Below, piece by piece: positions 38,400 to 50,000 of a stretch of 64,000 nt of DNA. Below the pieces are notes generated by a model. The model was not told the origin of the DNA, did no database searches, and saw nothing but the letters and a program-made list of their open reading frames with translations. Numbering within the stretch: the first letter of the stretch is position 1; each line of letters starts with the position of its first letter. The stretch comes from Pipra filicauda (Eukaryota; Chordata; Aves; Passeriformes; Pipridae), in NCBI RefSeq assembly GCF_003945595.2, contig NW_024104553.1, forward strand, positions 1 to 64,000, given 5' to 3'. The translations under genes and the position numbers were made by a program.

Positions 38400-39310
38400 G
38401 AAGCTACTCAAGCATAAAAACTGTTAAAGGAACACGACGTATGGGGAAAGGCATGGAGCCTCCTTTGCTCACATCTACCCACACTTCCCACATCAGAGCT
38501 GGCCCAAACTTGTAGGTCAAGAGCTCCTGGCAGGCTCTCACCAGGGCCCAGAGGGTGCCTGGTAGCCCTGCCAGCCATCTCCTGGTGGCATTATCCCTGG
38601 GCCACGGGGCCTCTCCCTCTGCTCGCACAAGCTCTGCCCTGCCCCACCTCCCCTCAGCCTGGGGACTGCTCCTCTTGTCCACAAAAACTGGATTCCTTAC
38701 CCAGTGTGCAACAAACCAATAATCAGAGAGACCAAACACAACCAAACTCAAGAGAGACACTGCTTATTTATTTCATAGCTGTGCAAGTTTGGATGCTCGG
38801 TGGTACTCCACAAATCAAGGACACCCTTCCAGACTTTCCATGCCATTCTTTATACACAGAAATTTAGTGTTAGTAGCCTCTCAAGTACAGCTCCTCTATT
38901 AGTATTGATTAGTAATTATCATACAAATTATGTAATCCTGTCTAACTTCTACACATGCTCAGGGGAGGGGTCTTTGCTGGGGGAGGACCTTTTTCACCTG
39001 TAGGCATGATTTTTAGTAATATAATGAAGATAGTTCAGCTATAGGATACATGGACCTCGAGTCTTTTGCCAAGTTGACAATATATACATCAACATCTTCA
39101 TTTACTTTGTCCTTAGAGCTTGTTAGCTCCAGAGTGTCCTTGACTGAGGGATGCTAACTATCACCTGTTCTACTGACATACAGCAGCTTCTTGATTTACA
39201 TCATGCTTTAGAGCTCGTGTCTGGATGTATATCATCCCTAGAGCTTGTTTGTTTCTATCTGTTCCACTGATTAAGTTTCATTTCTTGCTAATACACAAAG
39301 ATCAAACATC
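38400..39310 (-). mobile_element. Candidate endogenous retrovirus LTR with 5' internal stub
   Basis: Minus-strand reading shows U3-like sequence with three TTAGAGCTTGT-type repeats (39110-39250), a TATAAA box near 38850-38856, and AATAAA at about 38765-38772 roughly 85 bp later, the usual U3-R layout. Beyond 38700 the sequence becomes GC-rich and carries a 118-codon open frame (38404-38760) that may be a leader or gag remnant, not identified. Terminal repeats and a primer-binding site could not be fixed. It ends about 110 bp from the ENTPD6 CpG island. Confidence 0.35.
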
Positions 39311-39419
39311 AAATAACACCCTGACTTACGGTAATTTTGACATATTCCACATTTTTCAACACTGTTCCTCATACCTCTCTGATTTTGCGGCCTTTTGCTC
39401 CTCCTTTAACCACATTTTC

Positions 39420-39760
39420 CGGGAGCACCCATCCCTGGGGGTCTCCCCCGCTGCGAAACCGGCCTCCCCTCACGGAGCGCGGGGCCCACCCCGCGCCTGC
39501 GCGCTGGGAGCGGGGCCGCCCGCAGGCCGGGCAGCGGCGGCGCCATGGCGGGGCCGGCGGGGGCGGCGTGAGCGGGTGCGTGAGGGAGTGAGGGAGGGAA
39601 GGAGGGAGGGAAGGAGGGAGGGAGAGAGAGAGCGAGGGAGAGAGAGAGCGAGGGAGAGAGAGAGCGAGGGAGAGAGCGAGGGCGGCGGGACGTGTGTGAG
39701 CGGGGGACGCCCTGTGCCCTCCCGATCCTCGGCGGCGCAGGCGGGAAGATTTTCCCTTGC
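39420..39760 (+). promoter_or_regulatory. ENTPD6: ENTPD6 CpG-island promoter and probable untranslated first exon
   Basis: Abrupt rise in GC and CpG at 39420, ending at about 39760, 1.3 kb before the ENTPD6 start codon. No TATA box. A non-coding exon 1 should end at a donor here (for example GCGG|GTGCGT near 39574), spliced to the exon beginning about 41003. The donor choice is a guess. Confidence 0.55.
39578..39692 (+). repeat. Purine-only GA minisatellite in the ENTPD6 promoter
   Basis: GGGA/GGAA units (39585-39621), followed by three perfect 16-bp copies of GAGAGAGAGAGCGAGG (39622-39637, 39638-39653, 39654-39669) and a 12-bp shortened copy at 39670-39681. Confidence 0.9.
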
Positions 39761-40714
39761 GGAAAATCTCGGCGTCCCCTGACAAAGGCAGGGAAAGGAC
39801 AATCCCAGTTTTCTTCAGGCAGACGGCGGTAGGGTGGTAGTGCTTCCAGACTGTTGCACCTCCAGGCCTCCCCCTCATCCTGCCAGTCTCCCCTTTCCTG
39901 CCGTGGGGCTTGAGTCTCCTCAAAGACACAAAACTCCTGCGGCTTTCCTCCTTCCTGTGACATTTAGCTCTCGTGTAGCTGCAGTTGAGGCCTTTCTGGC
40001 ACCAGAAGGATTGGAGTGATCATCCCCTAGACGTGCAGCGATTGCCACCTGCATGTCTCTGCCTGCTGGTAGAAGCCAGAAAGATTTTTTTTTTTTTTTT
40101 GCAATGCCATCTTCCTGATTTCTGTGTCATGACAGCCTACGGTTCCCTTTCCCTCACACTGATCTGTTCTTCATGTGTATTTGTGCCTGTGGTTTAGCTT
40201 TTCTCCATTTTTATGAAAATTTGTCTTACCCAATATGCTTGTAATCACCTTGATTTTAAATTCCTCCCCTTCACACCTTCTGTACACCTCCTGAATTCAT
40301 ATCACCAGCAAATTACACGTGTGTCAAAACCTTGTTTAACTCAACTTCGTTGTTTGGTTTGTTCTCTCTTCATTACTCCTTAACAAAAAAGGAAAAATAA
40401 TATGTAATTTTGCTCCCCATAAATCATCACTGACTGTTTTTTAATCATCTGAATGGTGTCATGTGAGTGCTTGTAGATTTTTTGCATTGTGCTTTGCTGT
40501 GGTTTCTTTCCTGGTATTGGACATGGGAGAGAGGAACACTCAACTCCCTCTTACCTTTTAAAAAAATTGTCCTTGTCCAGTCTTCTGGGACCTGTTTCAC
40601 CATCCAGGAATTCACAAAGATAAGTGCCAGTGGATCTGCGGGATCTTCGTCCTCAGATTTCTTCAAGATGAGTTGGATAACATGGAAGAGCCCTATAGCT
40701 GCCCATGCTGTGAG

Positions 40715-40775
40715 CAGGAGATTGGATGAGAGACCTCTTGAGGTTCCTTCCCACCTCAGTTACTGTATTTAGTTT
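40715..40775 (+). mobile_element. CR1 3'-terminal remnant (plus strand)
   Basis: GAGATTGGATGAGAGACCTC followed by TTGAGGTTCCTTCCCACCTC matches the last 50-60 bp of avian CR1 elements in sense orientation. It lies in the first ENTPD6 intron. Confidence 0.5.
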
Positions 40776-41002
40776 CTCTGAACTCTCCTTTCTCTGCCTC
40801 TAAGGCCTCTGTAGCAATGGGGGAAAAGAAGATTTATGCTGCTCCATGCCTCAAAGTTAGCAGTAGATCTCAATGACATGCTGAAGGAGGATGTGTTCCT
40901 TTGGAACAATTGGGAGTGTTCAGTGTTGTAGGCATCATACTCTTAGATCCGTTAATCGGGTTTAGAAAATAAAACAGACTTTTTCTCTTCTGTTGGATGT
41001 AG

Positions 41003-44000
41003 GAGTGATGTGGGAACCACCTGTTCTCTGTGATAAAGGGAAGACACAAAACATCTGATAGATGGAAGCCATGAAGATGTCAAAGCGGTTCTTCGCTTTT
41101 GGGATTTTGGCATGCATAGCTATTTATGTTGCATACATAAAATGGCGCTTGGATTCCAAACCACTCATGGGAGCAACAGAAGGAATTGCTGAAAGCAGGG
41201 GAGATAAACTGAACCATCAGGCAGTGACCACAGATCTCTCGGTCTTTTATGGAATTATGTTTGACGCAGGAAGCACAGGAACTCGCATCCATATATTTAA
41301 ATTTACACAGCAGCCAAGAGGTATGTCCTACTCATTGCTTGATAGATTAAGTCTTCCATAACGTTATGGAGCAGATTATTGATGACTCTTTTCTAGAGAT
41401 TACTGGAACAAACATGCTTCAGCTCTTTCTAGAGAGTCATCTATATTATGATTCAGGCATATATGCTTGGATGAAATTACGAAACGTTCAACAAGAAGAA
41501 AATGCTGTAATGTCAGAATGTGAACTAAATAGCACCTGTACTTTTAGAGTGGTGGCTTGAAGAAGGGCAATTTTTCATCACACTGGTGAAGAGAAGATTA
41601 TAAATTCAAACTTCCTTATTTCCCCAAATTTTCACCATGAGGTTGTTGGCTGTCTCCAGTTCATGCTAGTGAGCTGCTTCTCTCTGCAGTGTCTGGTTTA
41701 GTGCATCCTTGGCTTGAGTGTTGGATTTAAACTGTAAAATAAAACAAAAATTGTAAATTGTTCGATTAAAATTGCTATGTATTACATCTGGACAAAAACT
41801 ACTCAGAAGTGAGACAGAAGTGTACAAAAAAATCTCCAGTTTTCCTCTGGAGTACTAAGCTTCATTTGTTTACATGTTGTCAGCTCCTATTTGTAAAAGT
41901 CTTAAAGATCAAAAAACTTGTGTGAGTGCTGTTAGTAAGTGACCTGAAGGTTTTCAGGGTTAGCAGTGTGGTGTATGGTGTGATTGACCTCTGGGGAGCA
42001 AGGTAGGTTTGCATAATGGGCTGTTGTAAGGCTTAGCCAGCAAAGGTGTTAAACAACAGTCCACTGGCAGTCTTTTAGTGTATTGTCAAGTCTTCGCTGC
42101 TTCCTTGCCTGCTTTTCTTTAAACATAATTTCAGAATATATTGCAGCAAACTTTATAGAGTGTAGTTGGCTACAGGAGGAGGATGACAGTGTGTCAGGCT
42201 TGTGTTGTCTTGATTTCAGGTGCATGTAGGGCTACAGGTTTGTAATATGTTTAAGTCTGGCTCCCTCTGCTGTTATTGAAAAAAAAGGAAAAGCTTCCAC
42301 TAGTGTTTGCTGGAACCAAGTTTAGTCAGAACAGAGCATGCTGAAATTTGGAGCCTTTGTTACAGGTGCAGTTTGAAAAGCTGCACTTGGCGGGTGTAAG
42401 GCCTCAAAGACAACTTGAACCCATTGTCTGATATGTGTAAAGAATATAGTGGACACTGGCACCTGAAAACCAGTCATGACTTTAAAAATGGTTTTCTCAG
42501 GATCTAATTCCATAGCAAGGGCTGTATTTAGAGGTCAGGTGCTGTTGATAGTTCATTAGACAGAGGCTTCAACTGACTTCCATTAGCACGTAGTAATGTA
42601 ATTTGTTAAATGATTTTCTTTTTGTGTATGCGAAATTATTTGTACCGTTACTTATTCTGGAATACTGCTTTTGAACAGAAACTCCCAAATTAACCCATGA
42701 GACGTTTAAAGCACTGAAACCAGGTCTATCTGCATATGCTGATGATGTCGAAAAGGTAATTTAAGTGATTTCTCTTCTGTCTCCCTTACCTTCAAGCTCG
42801 CAGGAATTTAGGCGCTCCCTGAGCCAGACTTACACTCAGCTTGTAGCGTTTTACTGGCTCCTAAAGCCTTTGTTTTCCAGGAATTGGTCATACTGCCTTT
42901 TGAGCCCTCTGTAGCCAAAACATTCAGTGATAGAGTTCTATGTCACTGTTTGAAAAAGGGACTCTTTCAGGTTTGACCTGTAGCTTGATAATATCTGTTA
43001 TATCCACTAAGACTTAACGCTGTAGGAGATAGTGAGTCCTACACCTTCTCCTGGCCCCTTGTGCTTTTAATTTGTCTCTGTTTCACATTTACAGTGAATT
43101 GAGTCTCTGATCACCCTTTCGCCCTTTCAAAAGAGTTTTTAAGATCCCTTTTCTTGTTCTTTTTTTGCTCACAGAGTGCCCAGGGCATAGAAGAGCTCCT
43201 GGAGGTGGCAAAGAAGGAAGTTCCTATGGAGCTGTGGAAGTTTACTCCTCTGGTCCTGAAAGCCACAGCTGGCCTACGGTTGCTGCCAGGAGAGAAAGCT
43301 CAAAAGTTGCTGGATAAGGTACTATTTCTTGTTTTTCCGTTTGCTTGCCAGAAATTTTATAGCAAACCCTGATCGGTTCTGTGTAATGTGCGTATTTTTT
43401 TGTGTACATGAGTCAATTCCCATTGTTTAACCCCGAAAACAGTGCAGAGCCACCTGATCTCAAATGCACCTGGGGGAGAAGTTGTGTGAGTTGCAAGCAC
43501 AGAGGAATGATGGCAGCTCCAAGTAAACCAGGAGATGACAGATAACAAATGCAGTGACATCCTGCTAACAGTAACTACAGGCCTGTTCTTACTGGTCATG
43601 TTTAGCGGTGGGTTTGACTGGGATGGTTCTATTTTGAGAAAAGCTCTCTACTGTTTGATTGGCCACATTGTCAACCTGCTGCTGCAAGGTCGCTCCTTTA
43701 TATTGATTGAAAACAATGTAAATTGTATTTTTAGGCATGTAAGATACATTTAATATTTTAAAATATTACAAAAATAAACAAAACGTGTTCTAGACCTTTG
43801 AGCTGCAGGAAAAGTTTATTAAGTGTGCACTGAGTGTACTCTTTTTCTAAGCAATAATTGGAAGGAAGAAATGGGGGGTGGTTGAAATCAAAGTCTCTGC
43901 TGCCTGCAGCCTGGCCAATACTTTTCCACACTGAATTTCAGCTGAAACTTTAGAGGACCCTGCAAAGCTAGAGCTCTGCTGCCTCATGTAGGATAGGGTA

Positions 44001-47000
44001 TAGAGGATCATTATCAGCCAATATGCTCTTGTTGGAAATGCAGTTCCCTGGGACATTCCTGAAAGCTAGGCTGTCCATCTCCTGCCTTTCACATGCATGT
44101 ATAGTACCCTGTGGGTCACCAGTTGCAGCAAAGTAAACTGGAGTCCCTTTCCTACCCATTGTATTCCTTGCTAATGGCACTTTTGAGCAGCCTTCATCCT
44201 TGAAAACCCACACATCCATTTCCTGTCTCTGCACCCAACTGCAGAGCCCACATGTAAAGATGATGCTTGTTGGCCTCTTGAACTTCAAACAAAGTCGTGA
44301 GCAGCAGTCAGGAGGATTTAGCCCAAGAAGAGGAGCAGTAGCGTAAAACTGGAATTTTAAAAAACTTGGTTTCCAGCTCAAAAAATATTTCTCTGAATGT
44401 AGCTTTTATTTGAACTACAGGTGAAGGAGATTTTTCAGGCCTCTCCCTTCTTTGTGAGGGACGACTGCGTGTCAATAATGAATGGAACCGATGAAGGTAG
44501 GCTGTCTTGTGGAGACTCCTTCTGCAGTCGTGGAGATTCCTGCTGCACTGTGACAAGTCCTCTGCTCACTGTAATGGGAACCCACAAGTAGGGGGTTTGA
44601 CAGAGTTTTTATGCTACCACAGGCAGCGCCTGCCAAAGAGATCTTGTGCAACGTTTTCCAATTTGAAGTCCTGAACTCTGTCCTGATCTTGAAAGCTCTG
44701 AGTGTTGGGCAGTTCCTGTAGGATCACCAGGAAGCCACTGTGCAGTCAGCACTTCTAGAAAAGTTTCTGTATATCTGCTTGTTGAGATGGTCTTCAACAA
44801 CTAGGTTTGCACACTGTGCTCTTGACAGTGCTTATCAGAGCTTTCTGGAAGTATTTGGTCATAATGTTAATTATAACTGATCTAATGAGTGGAACTGTGA
44901 GTTCAATCTGATAAAAGTATATAGAGAAGAAAACATATGCTGAAGTAAGTCAATGTTCATCAAAAAATGCTGAGGACAGAACATCTAAATTCTAAGTAAG
45001 TGAGTGTTGAAATGTGTTTTAATTCTGCTTAGAAACCAAACTTTATAATAGGTGAAGCTGTTTATGAGTTTCTTTTTTTTGCTACTTAATGGAAGAAAGA
45101 CATTGTAATTCTTCTTTTTGTTTTGTTTTGTTTTAAAATCATTAATAACAGTGACAGCCTTGGTTCAGCCAAGGGTTGAAATGGACCATGCTCCCTAGAA
45201 TGCTTTGAGTTTTAACCACATGAATAAATATTTGAATTTGTTAACATAAGGCCCACTAATTCACCTAATTTATGGAGGAACGGTTTATAAAACAAAAAGA
45301 GGACAGAAACAGCATAGCTCACAAAATTGCTTAGAGGAAAAGAGGAAAAATTAGAACACTGAAAGATAAAAATTCTTAATATTCAAAAGGAAAGTCGAGT
45401 GCCTGATATCAAACAAAATTCTACAAGTGGATGTTTTCCTAGAAGACAAACAATGTGAGTCTCGGTCATCTTGTTGTCTTTTAACTAAGGACCGAAGCCT
45501 TTGTAACTTATTGCCTAACTTTTTGGCCTGTGAAATACAGAGTTCTACAGGCATTTCATACATGGGGCTTCTCTCCCAAATATCACATAAGCTCTGATAG
45601 AGAAGGTAATTCTCTTTGTTCAAGGCATCTTACCTTGGTTTTGGACAGCCATTGACAGTTCTGGAAATGTAATTTACTTGTTACTGCTGTGAGTTAAAAT
45701 GAAATGGTATGATTTAACAGTGCGTCTTCTGAATCTTTTCCTCATTAGGTATTTCAGCCTGGATCACAATAAACTTTTTAACAGGTATGTGTACATGAGC
45801 ATGTGCATAAAGATACGATGGATGCTGTGAAAGTCATGCTGTTCTCTGCCCCTGCGTGGGATTTGCTCATTCATTGGGATGGAATGGGAGAAAGAAGAAT
45901 CTGAGAATAAGTCAGCAGTTATTTTTGGCCTGGCCTATTTAAGTCATTAAGATTTTGGCCTTTTACTTGACAGAGTGAGGAGTTTAATCTTTTTCCCTAG
46001 ATGTTTAATGTAACTTTTCTCTCAATTCCCTGTAGGGTACCAGGGCATTTTATTCCTTTCTGAGTCTGCTGTGACTCTGGCTAAATTTTTAATGTGAATG
46101 TTCTAGATGTGCTTGGCAGCTGCACAGAGTAAAAGAAAATGCTACGCTACTTCCTTACAGATTTATAACATAGAAATGCCACAAATGTTTACACTGCTGG
46201 GTGAGAAAAGGATAGTTGAAGAGTAGAGAAAAAACTAAGCTAAAGACCTCTCTGACAATATGTAATGCAGTCTGCCATCCAAGTGCTCTGTTCAGCACAC
46301 ACAGTGTGTGGAGCAATGTGCTCTGAAGCCTTTTCTGCCCACAGGAAATACCAGAAAGATTAGTGATCTTCAAACATCAGCTATCATGAGGCATACTGAG
46401 GTACTTGGCACAAACTGTCCTTGTCAAGAAGGTGCATTTGAGGGATCTAACTGAGAAAAACTAGAATTAAATGAGAGGAGAGGTCTTGGCTGGCAGCAGG
46501 AAGAATTCCAAGAGAGCTGAGTCTATTAGGCCAGCTCTTTTCAGTATGTCATCCCTTTGGCCATAGGAAACTGCAAAATGCTGCTAAGGGATCAGGGAGA
46601 GGTGGCCAAGAAAACCACATTCCTCTGTGTTACAAAGTGGTTACCAGAGTAGAGTTTGTAAAACGGTCCTTGCATCCACTGAAAAATGTTTAGGAATGCA
46701 GTAACCAAAGCTGCTGTAATTAGGACATGAACAGCCACCAGAGAAATAAGAGAATCTCTTGTCACTTTTAAGATTTTCAGGTCTGATAAAGCCAAAATCA
46801 GTGCCCAGTAGGTAACAGTATAATTTAGTGCTGTCTGTAAGCTGACAGATGGAGTTAGATTATTCCCTTTCTTTACCACTGTACTTCTAGTTTTGTTCCT
46901 ACCCAGTTTCTCACAATGCCCACCTTGGATTTCTCTGTTCTGTCACACATTTCAGGTAGGCTAGATGATCCCCAGAAGAGAAGTGTAGGGATGCTGGATT

Positions 47001-50000
47001 TGGGTGGTGGATCAACACAGATCACCTTCCTTCCACGTGCTGAGGTAATGTGAACATGCGCACTGTTGGGAAATGCTGGTGCAGAAATCAGTAACTGCTC
47101 AGATTTCTTTCCCTTGGAAACAGAGCAAGAGTTTGTCAGTGTGACATGAAGCTACACTTGTGACAGAAAAACCGAGATCACTTGGTCACATCTGCCTTGT
47201 TATAGTCAGTCACAGAGGCATTCACAACTCTTTGTCCATCCTCATAGTCCAGCTCTGGATCGGTGGTGCATGTGGCGAGTCTGCCAGGGCTGCTTTATCT
47301 TGAAAATACCACGTTCACCTGAGTGTCTTAATCCTTGACTCTCAGTTTGTGCAGCTTATAATGAAGAACTCAAAATGCAATGCTGTTAATGAATTCAAGT
47401 CCAACATTTGCCCTACAGTGGATTTTAGGGACACAATAAGATGCTGCCTTGATCCTGGTTTTCGATTTTCCTGAGTTCACTCAGTTACAAATGAATGCTT
47501 TCTAAGGAGCAACTGCTGTTATGCAGTAAAAAATATACTCTGATGTCATTTGAGCTTCCTGGTGTGGCATTTTTGTAGATGTTCTGTGAGCTGGAAGCCC
47601 TGTGAATGTAGAGTTGTAAGGCCATGGCCTGAGCAGAGATAGTGTTCCTAGTAAAGCTGCACAAAAGCAGAGGGATGGGATGCTGTGTCCAGCCTGGAAT
47701 AATCAAGACATTGCATTGTTGCAGCAGAATGACAAGGGATGTGAAGGGTCTGGGATGTGGAAATTCTGGACATAGAGATTGTGTTAAGATATGAGCAGCA
47801 TGAACAGCATTGTGGCCTGAGCTTTGCTCCCCACAAACGTGCTAGTGCTGGTGCACTTGGGGAACATGTTGCAAAGTGTGTTAGGTAATTATCCTTTCAT
47901 TTTTTCAGACTACAGACTGGTCCTCACTCTGTTCCTTGGCAAGCACAGTGATGTGCTTTTCCTCTGGCTTGTGCAAGTTCACAGATTAATTCCACTCAAG
48001 TAGGAAGTTAATGTGTGCCTGGGTTTTGTATTAGTTTGCTCACAGTTTTCTGTAGTAGGGATCATGTGAAGAGGCAGTTGATGTAACCTCTTGACAAAAG
48101 TAGTTAAGAGCTAGAATAAGGATTCCTTTTAATGAAAGTAATTCTTCTATACAGCACTTTGGTGTGGATACAAATAGAAATGTAACCAGTGTAGACCCTG
48201 TCATGTGAAGACACTACTAGCTCCAGGTTTTGTGGTTGTCTTGCATATCAGCAGTCAATTTGAAATACTTGCAAATTCATAATTTCTCTCTAAATCCTGC
48301 TAGGATTGTTTCATGTTTTTCCTAACTTTTGGAAGATTACTTTGTTGATGTTTGCTGCTGGCTGACAGAAACCTGTCAGTGACGTCTTTTTCTCCCTTCA
48401 GGAAACTCTCCAGACATCACCAGCTGGCCACACAACTTCATTTCAGATGTTTAATCACACCTACAAGCTGTATTCCTACAGGTTAGTTGTGGGAAGGAGA
48501 GCACACTGTAAAAATCAAAGCTTTCTATGAAGCCAGTGAGATCTAGGTGTTTTTCTGAACTGGAGTCCTTGCCAATGAGTACCAGGAAGAAGTGGAGACA
48601 CTTGAGCCATGTGATTGTGGTAGATTAACCTTGGCTGCCCACCATGTGCCCACCAAGCCACTCTATCACTCCCATTCCATTAATAGGACAGAGGGAAGAA
48701 AATATGACAAAAAACTCATGGGTCAAGATAAGTACAGGGAGGTCACTTACCAATTGCTGTTATGGGCAAAAGAGACTTGACGTAGAGAATTTAATTTAAT
48801 TTATTGCCAATTAAACAGTAAGATAATGAGAAATAAGAATAAAATCAAAAACACCTTCCCTCCACCTCTCCCTCCTTCCCAGGCTCAGCTTCACTCCCAA
48901 CTCTTTTACCTCTTCACCACTGAGCAGCAATTCTTTTATACAGCATTTTGGTGTGGATATAAATAGAAATGGAGAATGGAGAATGAGGGTTGGAGTCAGT
49001 TCATAGCGCTTTGTCTGTGTCATTCCTTCCTCCTTGTTGTCTTCCCTTGCTCCCAGTATTTTGGGCAGAGACAAGCAGCTTCTTCCTACCTGTGTTTGCT
49101 GTGGGGTATGTTTGGGCTCAAAGAGTCAGTTCTGTATGCTAGTGGCTGGACTGCCTTTGGAATACCATTGCCAGTTCTTCAAGAGCCAGATTACAGCTGT
49201 CAGCTATTGCCTGAGCTTTTCAGAGAGCAATTATCATTCTGGGTGAGAGTAATCTGAGAGCAGGTTGTCACACTGTTCCTCTTATGTGCATGAGCTCACT
49301 TGAGCCACTTGGCTATGACTGTGTAGAGGAGACTGGCATGTCCCAGCCAGGTTTTCCGTGGAGTATCAGAGGAATGATGTTTGTTGTTCACAGAGGCTTT
49401 TATCCCTTTGCAGTTACCTGGGACTTGGGCTGATGTCAGCAAGGCTTGCCATTTTGGGCGGAGTTGAGGGAAAACCCTGTAAGTTATGGGCAGTCCTCAA
49501 GTCTTGTCTCTGAGCACAGGGTGGTGGTAGGGGGAGGAGTTGTATGACCCCTTCCCACTGGGTTCAAGGTTCCCGGATGGCATGTGGACTCCTGTCACTA
49601 TGGCTGGGTGCATTTGAGACAAATGCAGGAGGTGACATTGCTAGATCCCAGGAGACTTGGATTCCTGCCAGCCCTGGGTGGGAGGCGGGCATGGGATATC
49701 TGAGCCGTGTCTGGACCGTGGAGGTGCCTTGCCGGGGGTGAGGGTTCTGAATTTAACTCTTCATGTTTTTGTTTAATGTGGCTTTGTTTTACTTCTGCAG
49801 CAGAAGGGGAGTTGATTAGCCCTTGTTTGCCACCTGGCTTCAAATCTGAATGGCAACATGCTGAGATAGCGTACAAAATTAAAGGACAGAAGGCAGGTAT
49901 AGTGATTTATCACTCTTCCTATCTAGGCCAGCTGCAATTAGCAGAGGAAATCAAACTCTCAGCCTCTTGCAAAGATACCAAACTCTGTTTACTCTTCTGT

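Noticed and set aside
46592..46879. Minus-strand 95-codon frame with hydrophobic segments in an ENTPD6 intron
   Set aside because: The hydrophobic pattern looked like a membrane or envelope remnant, but no family motif is recognisable and it lies between exons in antisense.
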